From DASWJZ01 sp038211615 (GTDB taxonomy: Bacteria; Pseudomonadota; Alphaproteobacteria; Rhizobiales; Afifellaceae), in the NCBI GenBank assembly GCA_038211615.1, contig JBBQVL010000001.1:1-64000 (forward strand): a stretch of 64,000 nucleotides of DNA, written 5' to 3'. Shown in pieces: positions 8,447 to 16,821 of this stretch; within the stretch, counting starts at the first letter, position 1; each line of letters begins with the position of its first letter. Position numbers and translations under genes: made by a program. The notes below the pieces were generated by a model. That model saw only the letters and a list, made by a program, of their open reading frames with translations, was not told where the DNA came from and ran no database searches.

Positions 8447-9853
8447 TTGACCTCCTCCCTGCGTCTCCCCTCGATAAGCCAGCTAAGCATCCGCGAATTC
8501 CCCCGCCGCAGTCTCGCGAGCAGGGAGTGGCTGAGGCTGGTCGCTGTCCTCGGCGCCGTTTCCGTGGACGCCGCATTCCTGCTGATCGCGGCGATGCTGG
8601 CGACGTCTCTCCGCTACGGAGCCTCGGCGAGCGGCAACAGCACGCTCCTCTTGATGATGATGCTCCCCGGGTATCTTTTCGCCTCGCTTACCTACAAGGG
8701 CTATTCCCTCGACACCCTGAAGCGTGGCGGCCGTTCGAGCGGAAGGGCAATCCTCGCGCTGCTTACCGCTGCGGGCTTTGCCTTCACGGCGGCGTTTGCC
8801 TTCCATGTGAGCGCCCGCTTCTCGCGAATCGAGACCGGCTATATGCTCGTTCTGGGGGCAATGCTCCTGACCTTCGGCCGCTTTTTCGGGGCGCGCCTGC
8901 TGGAAACAGCGCGATTCATCATCGATCCGAGCATCTTCGTGCTCGGTGACGAAACAGCCCAGCTGCATGGCCGGCAGGCGCACCGCGTCATCAACATCCG
9001 CCGGCTGAACTGGACTCCTTCCTCGGAAGACCCGGATTTTCTCGACGTGGTGTGTCGCACCTTCAGGCACGCCGATCGGGTGCTGCTGGTATTCGACGAC
9101 CCCGCCGAGCGGATCGCCTGGGCTTCGTTCATGCGGTTGACCGGCATCAACACGGAACTGCTCGAGCCACAGCTTGAGAGTGTCGTTCCGCTCGGGATCG
9201 GGCACTGGGGAGGCACTCCCACGCTCGTCGTCTCCCGCGGTCCTCTCTCCCTGCCGGAACGGGTGACGAAGCGCATGGTGGACCTCGCATTCGTCATGCT
9301 TCTCGCGCCCGTCGCTTTGCCGGTCGCCGCCATTCTCGCACTTCTCGTGAAATGGGAATCGCCCGGCCCCTGCCTCTTTTCACAGGAGCGCGTCGGGCGA
9401 AAGAACGGGCTCTACCGGTGCTACAAGCTGCGCACCATGCGGGTCGACGCGACGGATCCGAACGGTGAACTTTCCGCTTCGCGCGACGACGCGCGCGTCA
9501 CCGCGCTCGGCCGGTTCCTGCGCCGGACCAGCCTCGACGAGCTTCCGCAGCTCTGGAACGTGCTGATCGGCGACATGAGCCTCGTCGGGCCGCGTCCGCA
9601 TGCCCTCGGCTCGACGGCGGACGGTGCATTGTTCTGGCAGGCCGTGAACGGCTACTGGATCCGGCATGCCATGAAGCCCGGTCTCACGGGCCTTGCGCAG
9701 GTCCGCGGCTATCGCGGCGCGACACATTCCCTGCGCGATATCGAACAACGCGTGTCGGCCGACCTTGAGTATGTGAACTCGTGGTCGCTCTGGCTCGATC
9801 TCAAGATCCTGCTGAAGACGCCCCTCGTGATGGTCCACCGGAACGCGTTCTAG
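8447..9853 (+). CDS. Polyprenyl-phosphate sugar-1-phosphate transferase (initiating transferase of exopolysaccharide synthesis)
   Basis: 468 residues, TTG start with GGAG nine bases upstream. Four hydrophobic segments occupy the N-terminal third, then a nucleotide-binding-like region and a further membrane segment (LAFVMLLAPVALPVAAILALLV). The C-terminal sugar-transferase domain (PF02397 type) shows SPGPCLFSQERVGRKNGLY, KLRTMRVDA, RRTSLDELPQLWNVLIGDMS, LVGPRPH and KPGLTGLAQVRGYRG. Enzymes of this type load the first sugar phosphate onto undecaprenyl phosphate. It lies 14 kb from the exopolysaccharide genes at 24-34.7 kb, which contain no initiating transferase of their own, so it probably serves them (inference). 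Confidence 0.9.
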   Translation: MTSSLRLPSISQLSIREFPRRSLASREWLRLVAVLGAVSVDAAFLLIAAMLATSLRYGASASGNSTLLLMMMLPGYLFASLTYKGYSLDTLKRGGRSSGRAILALLTAAGFAFTAAFAFHVSARFSRIETGYMLVLGAMLLTFGRFFGARLLETARFIIDPSIFVLGDETAQLHGRQAHRVINIRRLNWTPSSEDPDFLDVVCRTFRHADRVLLVFDDPAERIAWASFMRLTGINTELLEPQLESVVPLGIGHWGGTPTLVVSRGPLSLPERVTKRMVDLAFVMLLAPVALPVAAILALLVKWESPGPCLFSQERVGRKNGLYRCYKLRTMRVDATDPNGELSASRDDARVTALGRFLRRTSLDELPQLWNVLIGDMSLVGPRPHALGSTADGALFWQAVNGYWIRHAMKPGLTGLAQVRGYRGATHSLRDIEQRVSADLEYVNSWSLWLDLKILLKTPLVMVHRNAF

Positions 9854-9926
9854 CGCACTGAACCGCCGGATCTGTCCTCGGTGGTGTGACGACCGCCCGG
9901 AGCGCCGGGCAGATGTCATCTCTCGC

Positions 9927-12900
9927 TCACTCGACAGTGCCGGCGCCCTCGGTCGGCGCGCCGGATGGAGACCAGATCGCGCTCAGCCGCGCCAGCGTTT
10001 CGCGCGCCGCGGTGAGAGCTGCGTCGAAGGTTGCGGGGATGTCGTGCACCGAGATCGTGGAGGGGCGATCGCGCGTCATGGCGTGGACCGCCCAGCTCGT
10101 CGCGACGTGCTCGTCGTCGGGCAGCGAGACGCGCGCCGGCACTCCGAAGGACCAGGGGGGCGTCAGCGCCGTCAGCAGCCGTCCGGTCGTGCCTTCGTAG
10201 AGGTCGAGCGCCGGCATGTCCTGGCGGATGACGGCGAGGCGGCTCCCGTCCGGCGATTGCTCGAGCGCCAGCACCAGGCCCTTCGGCGGCTGGTCCGGCC
10301 AGGAATTGTCCTCGCTGAAGCTCGCTCCGAGCGGCGAGCGAGCGCTCCAGAGGGTCTTTCCCTCCCGGTCGATCGCCAGCACGCCGCCGTCGCGGCGTCC
10401 AACGATGAGCCGTGCGCCGTCCGGCGACCATGCGAGCGCCGCGATGTCGGCGCCGAAATCGCCGAGCCTGCGCGCTTCCCCGTTCGAAAGATTCAATACC
10501 GTCAGCGCGCCGTCCGAGACGAAAGCGAGCGCGCGCGCCTTGGTATCGAAGGCCGCCGGCGACCCGGCGGCGCGGACGAGCGGAGTGGCTTGGCGCACCT
10601 TTCCGTCCGCGGGATCAAGCAGCGTCACGCCAGTGGCGGTCAGCACCGCCACCGGATCGGCCGGTCCGGCTGGCAGCGCCGCGGCGACCACACCCTCAAG
10701 ACCGCTGGCGGACCAGAGCAGCTTGCCTCCCTTCAGGTCATCCAACGCTACGCTGTCAGCCTCGATGAAAAGCGCGCGGTCGCCGCCGGCGTCGAGGACG
10801 GGCGGCGCAAGGCTTGCGCCTTCGGCGACGCTTTCGGCACTCCGCGCCCCGCTGTCGAAGCGCCACACGCCTCCCCGCCCGGTCTTCGCGGAATGCGTGA
10901 CGACGTAGGTCCCGGCCGCGGCGCTGATCGTCGATCCCTCGTCGAGCCGAGCGGCGATCGTCTCGCGACCGCCCGCGCTTACGGCGAGCTCGTTGCCGCT
11001 CGTTGTGAGGAGCGTGGCTCCTCCGTCCGGCGTCTCCGCCACGGAAGTTGCCCGCGACTGCGAGAGCTCCCGCTCGAAGCGGTGGTTGCCCCCGAGCAGC
11101 CGCCAGACGACCACCCCCTCCGCGTCCTTGCCCCAATAGTGGCAGGCAAGGTGCGAAACGTGCAGGGATACCTTGCAGGTGTAGGGCTTCTCGCCGGCGA
11201 GATCGTCGGCGACGAGGCTGAAGGATTCGAGCGGCAGCAGCTTCCCGTCGGCGTCGACATAATCGAGCTGGATATCGAGCTGCGGATTGCGCATCCGGGC
11301 GAGGACCGCGACAAGCTCCTGCGGCCAGCCGGCGCCCGCCTGATCGGTGTAGCTCAGGCCAGCGTAGAGGAAGTCCGGATCGCCGTTGTCGTAGCTGCGC
11401 GAGGTGCGCGCCGCGACATCGAAGTCCGATAGCGCTAGCGCACCCATCATGAACAGGCGCCCCTCATGCAGGAGGTCAGGCGCGAGCTCGACCGCGATGA
11501 CCAGGCCAGTCTGCAGAACCGCCGCGAGTGAAGCCGCATCGCCGCCAAACCCCGCCGGCGACAGCGCACCGACCGGCGCATCGGCGAAGGAGCGTGTCGC
11601 CACGTCGTAACGGAGAACATCGGTGCCGTAGGTCACCCAGAGAATCTTTCCGTCGGCGGAGAAGCGCGCCTGCCCGACGCTGACTCCATCGCGGGGCGCC
11701 GGGACTGCGATCGCCGCCGATGGTTCGTTCGCGTCGGCAGCGACGAGCGTGAAGCCCGCGCCGAAACCCACGGCCGCGACTCCCGTCGCCTCGTTCATGT
11801 CGAGCGAGGTGATCGGCGCATCGAGCGCGGTCTGGAAGCGCACGCGCCCGGTCTCCGCCTCGACGAGCAGAAACGTCTTCACGCCGGTCAATGCGATGAG
11901 CTTTTCCCGCTGCAGAAAGCTCAGATGCGTCGGAAGGATGTTCTCGGGAAGCGGCACGCGCATCCGGATCGCTGGCCGCGGCAGCAGATCGACGATGACG
12001 AGCCCGGCCTTGGGATCGGCATAGACGAGCGTGTCGTCGCCGAGGAACCCGTAGGGCATCGCGCGGCCGAGCGGCGTGCGCTGGATGTGCAGCTCCTGCC
12101 GCGCCTGGGCCATCGCCTTCAGCAGGGCCGGCTGGCTCGCCGAAGGATCGCCGGGACGCAGCACGTCCGCTTCCGCGGTCGCCGCCTGGACGGCGATGCC
12201 GAGCGCAGCCCGGATGTCGTTGTCGCCGAGCGACAGCTCCGCCTGCGAGGCAAGCGTGCGCGCCGTCTCGCGCTTCGTCTCCTCCAGGGCCGCAACGGCA
12301 TGGCCGCGCGCCTCTTCAGCCTCGGCCGCGGCCGCCGTCGCCCGCCTGCTCTCGCTCTCGGCGCGTCCGCGCTGCTGCTCGGCCTCGAGCCGCGCCTGCC
12401 GCTCGGTCACCTCGGCGCGGCGCGCGGCGTCCGCCTGATATTCGGCCCGCCGCCATTGCAGGCTGGCGGCGGCCGCGAGCGCCGCGAAGACAAGGATCAA
12501 GGCTGCGGCGGCGCCTGCAAGAGTGCGGCGCCGAAGCGTGGCGGAGCGCTGCGATTCGGCGACATAGCCCCCAAGCGGCGATGTTTCCAGCCGCCAGCGC
12601 CGCACGAGGTCACGACCCTCCGCGAGGTTCAGCCCGGTCAGCAGCGACTGCTTCCGCTCGCGCACGGCGGCCGCGTCGCGCCATCGGTGCTGCATCGCCT
12701 CCAGCCGCGATCGGGTCTCGAGATCGCGGCGGTCCCTCGCGATCTGCTCGCTCGCCCGGGGCCAGTGCGACAGCAGCGCCTCGTGCGCCACCCGCGCCTC
12801 GGCGACGCCATCGCTCGAATTTGCCACGAAGAGGCGCGCATCGGAGGCGAGGAATGCGCCGATCAGGCGCGCCTCCGGGCCGCCCTCCGGAAACTGGTCG

Positions 12901-14624
12901 AGCCGCGCGGAGCGCGCCGTCACGGTGCTGCGATCGGGCGAGACGGTGACCAGCGCGCGCAGCACGACGGGGAAGGACTCCGCCGCCTCCGGATCGCGCC
13001 GGCGCAAGCCCTCCAGCGTCTCGTCCGCGCGCCGGGCGATTGCGCCCCGCAACTCGCCGAGCGCGCGATAGGTGCTGAAGGTGAGCGTGTCTGACGTGCC
13101 CTCGCCCTCTCGGCCGACGATGTCGCGCAGGTAAAGCGCGTGCAGCATGACGGAGAGCAGCGGCAGCGCACCCGGGTCTTCCGCCGCGGCGTTGGCGATG
13201 ATCGCATCCAGCGCGACGCCCGATTGCAGGTCGGTTTCGAATTTAAGGCCCGCGGCAGCGGCTGGCCTCCGGACCATCTCCAGGATTTCCGCGCCGTCCG
13301 GTGTCTGGAGATCCAGCCGCGCGCCCGTCTGGATCAGCTCCAGCACGCTGCGCGTTTCCGCCACGCGGTGCCAGAGATCGCTCCGCATCGTCGCGACGAC
13401 CCAGACGACACCTGATCGCGCCAGTCCGCCGAGGATCCGCGCAAAGGCCTCGCGCTCGGCCTGTCCGACGCGCGGCGCGAAGAGCTCCTCGAGCTGGTCG
13501 ACGACGAGAAGCAGCCGCGCGCTCTCATGTGCGAGGATCTTGCCCGCCCCGCGCGCCTCCTCCGCGATCCGGTTCAGCGCAGCGCGAAACGGGAAGGACG
13601 GATCGCCGGCCGATGCCCTGAGATGCGTCGCGAGAGCCTGCTGGTCCATGCCGGGGCTGCTGAGCTCGGCGAGCCCCACGTCGCCGCCGGGATCGGTCGT
13701 GAGAAGCGCCTGCGCAAGCGCGAGTATCGGGTCGTCGCCATCGCCCGGCCGCATCACGACGCGACGCCAGATCCCGACACCCGGCACCGCCATCGGTGCG
13801 ACCAGCGCCGGGGCGACGCCAGCACGCGCCAGCGACGATTTTCCCGAGCCGCTTCCGCCGGCGATGAACAGGAAAGCGGTTCCCCTTTCCGCCGCTTCCT
13901 GAAGCCGCGTCACCGCCGCGCGGGTTTGCGCGTCGCGTCCGAAGAAGATCGAGGCGTGCTCGAAATCGTAGGAGGCGAGACCCTGATAGGGGTTGCCACG
14001 GTACCAGGAGCCCTCTTCCGGCGCGTCTGGCTCCCTGGTTCGCGTCGCAATCTTCCGTTCGATGAGTGCGGTCAGGTCGGCTTCGAGCTTGCGGTCGAAT
14101 TCCTCCAGCGTCGTGAATTTCGAGGAGCCCGCGAGGAACACGCCGGAATCCTCGAAATGGCGGCGCCAGAACCCCTCCAGCGCCGTCCACTGGCGCTCCT
14201 GCTCCGCCCGGCGCGCCGCATCCACCAGCGACGCCCCCGGATCGCCCAGCTTGCGGTAGGCGAGAAGATCCGGCGCGCCCCGCACGCGGCTCGCGGCGAG
14301 CGCCTCCTCATATTCCCATTCGGTGCCGGTGACCGGCGCCCGCCCGTCAATGCCGCGGTATTCCCGCACGCTGGAGCGCTCAGGAAGCTCGGTTCCGAGG
14401 CGCGAGTAGACGATCAGGATGACGACATCGGAGGCGCTCGGGGTTTCGATGGCATCCTGGAAGTGACCCGATGCCAGCATCGGCTCGTGTTCCCAGAGAT
14501 ACGCCTCGATCCTGAAATACCTCGCGAAATCCCGGGCGAGCTTCTGGATGACGAGATGCGCACGCAACCGCTCTTCAGAGACGTCGCCGGGCGAGGAGAT
14601 GAAAATGCGCAGCCGATCAGCCAT
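9927..14624 (-). CDS. DUF4062 - STAND-type NTPase - transmembrane - beta-propeller protein
   Basis: 1565 residues in one frame. Residues 1-115 resemble DUF4062 (RLRIFISSPGDVSEERLRA). A STAND NTPase module follows, with Walker A GGSGSGKSS at 256-264 (Lys262) and a Walker B-like LLLVVDQLEELF at 371-382, the form seen in nSTAND1 proteins. A single membrane helix lies at about 701-722 and an Arg/Glu/Ala-rich coiled coil at 724-800. The last 650 residues have propeller-like repeats (e.g. LAWSPDGARLIVG, LEQSPDGSRLAVI). Such proteins are signalling switches that oligomerise when the sensor region is triggered, and some act in anti-phage or conflict systems. No effector nuclease or protease domain is obvious and no partner gene is nearby. 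The convergent gene at 8447-9853 ends 73 bases away. Confidence 0.82.
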   Translation of the reverse strand: MADRLRIFISSPGDVSEERLRAHLVIQKLARDFARYFRIEAYLWEHEPMLASGHFQDAIETPSASDVVILIVYSRLGTELPERSSVREYRGIDGRAPVTGTEWEYEEALAASRVRGAPDLLAYRKLGDPGASLVDAARRAEQERQWTALEGFWRRHFEDSGVFLAGSSKFTTLEEFDRKLEADLTALIERKIATRTREPDAPEEGSWYRGNPYQGLASYDFEHASIFFGRDAQTRAAVTRLQEAAERGTAFLFIAGGSGSGKSSLARAGVAPALVAPMAVPGVGIWRRVVMRPGDGDDPILALAQALLTTDPGGDVGLAELSSPGMDQQALATHLRASAGDPSFPFRAALNRIAEEARGAGKILAHESARLLLVVDQLEELFAPRVGQAEREAFARILGGLARSGVVWVVATMRSDLWHRVAETRSVLELIQTGARLDLQTPDGAEILEMVRRPAAAAGLKFETDLQSGVALDAIIANAAAEDPGALPLLSVMLHALYLRDIVGREGEGTSDTLTFSTYRALGELRGAIARRADETLEGLRRRDPEAAESFPVVLRALVTVSPDRSTVTARSARLDQFPEGGPEARLIGAFLASDARLFVANSSDGVAEARVAHEALLSHWPRASEQIARDRRDLETRSRLEAMQHRWRDAAAVRERKQSLLTGLNLAEGRDLVRRWRLETSPLGGYVAESQRSATLRRRTLAGAAAALILVFAALAAAASLQWRRAEYQADAARRAEVTERQARLEAEQQRGRAESESRRATAAAAEAEEARGHAVAALEETKRETARTLASQAELSLGDNDIRAALGIAVQAATAEADVLRPGDPSASQPALLKAMAQARQELHIQRTPLGRAMPYGFLGDDTLVYADPKAGLVIVDLLPRPAIRMRVPLPENILPTHLSFLQREKLIALTGVKTFLLVEAETGRVRFQTALDAPITSLDMNEATGVAAVGFGAGFTLVAADANEPSAAIAVPAPRDGVSVGQARFSADGKILWVTYGTDVLRYDVATRSFADAPVGALSPAGFGGDAASLAAVLQTGLVIAVELAPDLLHEGRLFMMGALALSDFDVAARTSRSYDNGDPDFLYAGLSYTDQAGAGWPQELVAVLARMRNPQLDIQLDYVDADGKLLPLESFSLVADDLAGEKPYTCKVSLHVSHLACHYWGKDAEGVVVWRLLGGNHRFERELSQSRATSVAETPDGGATLLTTSGNELAVSAGGRETIAARLDEGSTISAAAGTYVVTHSAKTGRGGVWRFDSGARSAESVAEGASLAPPVLDAGGDRALFIEADSVALDDLKGGKLLWSASGLEGVVAAALPAGPADPVAVLTATGVTLLDPADGKVRQATPLVRAAGSPAAFDTKARALAFVSDGALTVLNLSNGEARRLGDFGADIAALAWSPDGARLIVGRRDGGVLAIDREGKTLWSARSPLGASFSEDNSWPDQPPKGLVLALEQSPDGSRLAVIRQDMPALDLYEGTTGRLLTALTPPWSFGVPARVSLPDDEHVATSWAVHAMTRDRPSTISVHDIPATFDAALTAARETLARLSAIWSPSGAPTEGAGTVE

Positions 14625-14821
14625 GCTCTGACTTCACAAAATGTGGCCGGCGCGGCCCAGCGAACGAAGGCTCCACGTTGTTTCCAGCATGGCGCGGGGG
14701 GAGGCAAATTAATTCCCGGAAATCCTCCGGCGACCGCGGCGGGCCGCGATGCCTAGGATGAAGGTATTTAACGGAATCGGCGAAGGGTAGCCCTGATACA
14801 GGCTGTTGAAAGGGAATAGCC

Positions 14822-15244
14822 GTGGTCCCGATGGAGGATACTCGCGCACCTTGGGTCGCGTGGCGAAGGCGCGGGCTCGCGGCGCTGTATTTTGCAGCCG
14901 GCGTAGCGCACATTGCACTGCCGGCTCCGTTCCTCAAGATCACGCCGGAATGGGTTCCCTTTCCCGATCTGGTCATCCTGGCGACCGGACTTTGCGAGCT
15001 CGCCGGCGCGACCGCTCTGCTGACCGCACGCTTCCGTCGGCCAGCCGGTATTGCGCTGGCCGCCTACGCCGTCTGCGTCTACCCCGCCAACATCAAGCAT
15101 GCGATGGACGCGCTGTCGGCGCCCGACCCGTCGCTCCTGGCGTGGGCCTACCATGTGTGCCGTCTGGCGCTGCAGCCGCTCCTCGTATGGTGGGCCTTGC
15201 TGGCGGGTGGGGTCGGTGAGCAGTGTGAACGCAAGTCCCCCTGA
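14822..15244 (+). CDS. DoxX-like small integral membrane protein
   Basis: 140 residues with four hydrophobic segments (LAALYFAAGVAHIALPAP, LVILATGLCELAGATALL, AGIALAAYAVCVYPANI, LALQPLLVWWALLAG). The PANIKHAMD segment before the last helix is typical of the DoxX-like proteins often annotated as putative membrane proteins. The start may be GTG at 14822, preceded by AAAGGG, or ATG at 14831; both are in frame. It is followed 26 bases later by the cation antiporter gene, possibly co-transcribed. The role is unknown. Confidence 0.75.
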   Translation: MVPMEDTRAPWVAWRRRGLAALYFAAGVAHIALPAPFLKITPEWVPFPDLVILATGLCELAGATALLTARFRRPAGIALAAYAVCVYPANIKHAMDALSAPDPSLLAWAYHVCRLALQPLLVWWALLAGGVGEQCERKSP

Positions 15245-15270
15245 TCGGAGCTGGGAGCGGGAATAAGTCG

Positions 15271-16332
15271 ATGGTTCGTTTGCTGCTGCTTTTGCTGGTT
15301 CCCCTGGCGCCAGCCGGCGAATTTCTCTTTGGCCTTTCTCCCATCTGGGTTTTTGCGGCGGGCATTGCCGGCATCGCGATCCTGGCCGAGTGGATTCGCG
15401 CCGCGACGGATCAGCTTGCGCTGCACACCGGCCCCACGATCGGCGGCCTCCTTACCGTCAGTCTGGGCAGCCTGGCGGAGCTGGTGCTGGCGCTGTTCGT
15501 GCTCGCGAACGGAAGGGCGGATGTCGTCCATGCGCAGATCACGGGCTCGATCTTGGGAACCTGCCTTCTCGGGCTGGGGCTGGCGCTCATCGTCGGTGGC
15601 GTGACGAGGGAACGTCAGACTTTCAAGCGCGAGCGCGCCGGTCTTCTCTCCAGCATGCTGATCCTCGCGGTCATCGCGCTCCTGCTTCCCGCGGTGTTCG
15701 ACTACGCTGGCGGTAGCACGCGCAGCCCGGCCGATGTGGCCCTCTCCGAAGAGGAACTGAGCCTCGCCGTGTCGTGCGTCTTGCTGCTGCTCTATGCGGG
15801 GAACCTCGTCTACACCCTCGTCACGCACCGCGACGTCTTCGCAAGCGGGGAGGAGGAGCATGGCAGGCCGCGATGGTCCGCACCGACCTGCCTGATGATC
15901 CTTGCCGCGGCGACGGTCGCGGCGGCGCTGGAAAGCGAACTCGTCTCGGGAGCTCTGACGAGTTCGGCTGAGACGCTCCGCCTCACCCCGCTTTTCCTCG
16001 GTGTGATCGTGCTGGCGCTTGTTGGCACTAGCGCGGATATCTTTGCGGCGGTGTGGTTCGCGCGGCAAAATCGCATGGGGCTCGTAATGAGCATCTGCAT
16101 CGGATCGGCGCTTCAGATTGCGCTGGTCGTCGCGCCGCTGCTCGTGATCTTCTCCTGGATCCTCGGAACGCCGATGACCCTGGTTTTCAGGAATCCGGTC
16201 GATCTCTTCGCGATAGCGGGCACCGCCTTCATCGTGAACTCCATCGCCGGTGATGGCGAAACGACCTGGTTCGAGGGCGTGATGTTGATCGGCGTGTACG
16301 TCGTCTTCGGATTGGCTTACTTTCTGTCCTGA
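15271..16332 (+). CDS. CAX-type calcium (cation)/proton antiporter, ChaA-like
   Basis: 353 residues with about eleven hydrophobic segments. The two conserved alpha repeats of the Ca2+/cation antiporter superfamily are visible: GGLLTVSLGSLAELVLALF near residue 60 and VLALVGTSADIFAAVWFA near residue 255. Glu in the first and Asp in the second stand at the ion-binding positions. An acidic linker between them (LSEEELSLA and GEEEHG) is typical of the family. It exports Ca2+ or other cations in exchange for protons across the inner membrane. The Asp in the second repeat, where Glu is common, is a small deviation. Confidence 0.88.
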   Translation: MVRLLLLLLVPLAPAGEFLFGLSPIWVFAAGIAGIAILAEWIRAATDQLALHTGPTIGGLLTVSLGSLAELVLALFVLANGRADVVHAQITGSILGTCLLGLGLALIVGGVTRERQTFKRERAGLLSSMLILAVIALLLPAVFDYAGGSTRSPADVALSEEELSLAVSCVLLLLYAGNLVYTLVTHRDVFASGEEEHGRPRWSAPTCLMILAAATVAAALESELVSGALTSSAETLRLTPLFLGVIVLALVGTSADIFAAVWFARQNRMGLVMSICIGSALQIALVVAPLLVIFSWILGTPMTLVFRNPVDLFAIAGTAFIVNSIAGDGETTWFEGVMLIGVYVVFGLAYFLS

Positions 16333-16821
16333 CCCCCGATCGCGGCTGCCTGAGGTTCCCGTTTCCCCGGCGAGCGGCACGTGATTGCGCCACCACGCCC
16401 GTCACCCCGCTTTGGCCTCTCTGTCTAGCCGAAGCTCGGCCAGTTGACCTGGCAGACAGGCGATCGAGGTCCAAGCAGCGCAGGTTGGGACGACTCTGCG
16501 TGGGGCGGCGGGGACACCTCGGGCTCAGACTTTTCGCGGCTAACCTGTTGTAAAGCGCTTGGTTGCTATTATAAATCCCTCTACTCGCAAAAGTTGAGGG
16601 CCGATCCCTGCGCAATTTCATCGAGTATCGGCGAAATGCGGGCGGCGTTTTCGCCTGGCCGGGGCTTGCGCGATTCAGGCAGGCCGCCGGCAGTGCAGGT
16701 CAGCCGCCGAAACCCGGTTCGATCGGCAGGGACGTCGATCCCCTCCGTGTGCTCGTCTGGGGAACATTCTGCCTGTTGTTCCTCGCCGCATGGGCGGGGA
16801 TCGTCTGGGCGGTCTGGAAAA
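16333..16821. other. 489-base gap between two convergent genes; no confident gene
   Basis: No open frame here has a good start. One rightward frame, roughly 16590-16830, ends in a plausible membrane helix (VLVWGTFCLLFLAAWAGIVW) and stops at 16830, but the frame is closed upstream by TAA and offers no ATG, GTG or TTG with a ribosome site in the expected place. It could be the remnant of a small membrane-protein gene. No clear terminator hairpin was seen. Confidence 0.4.

Noticed and set aside
9895..9910. Weak hairpin GCCCG/CGGGC between convergent genes
   Set aside because: Five-base stem and no T run; not enough for a terminator call.
11925..13094. Rightward open frame of 389 codons
   Set aside because: Antisense to the STAND NTPase gene; composition typical of high-GC shadows.
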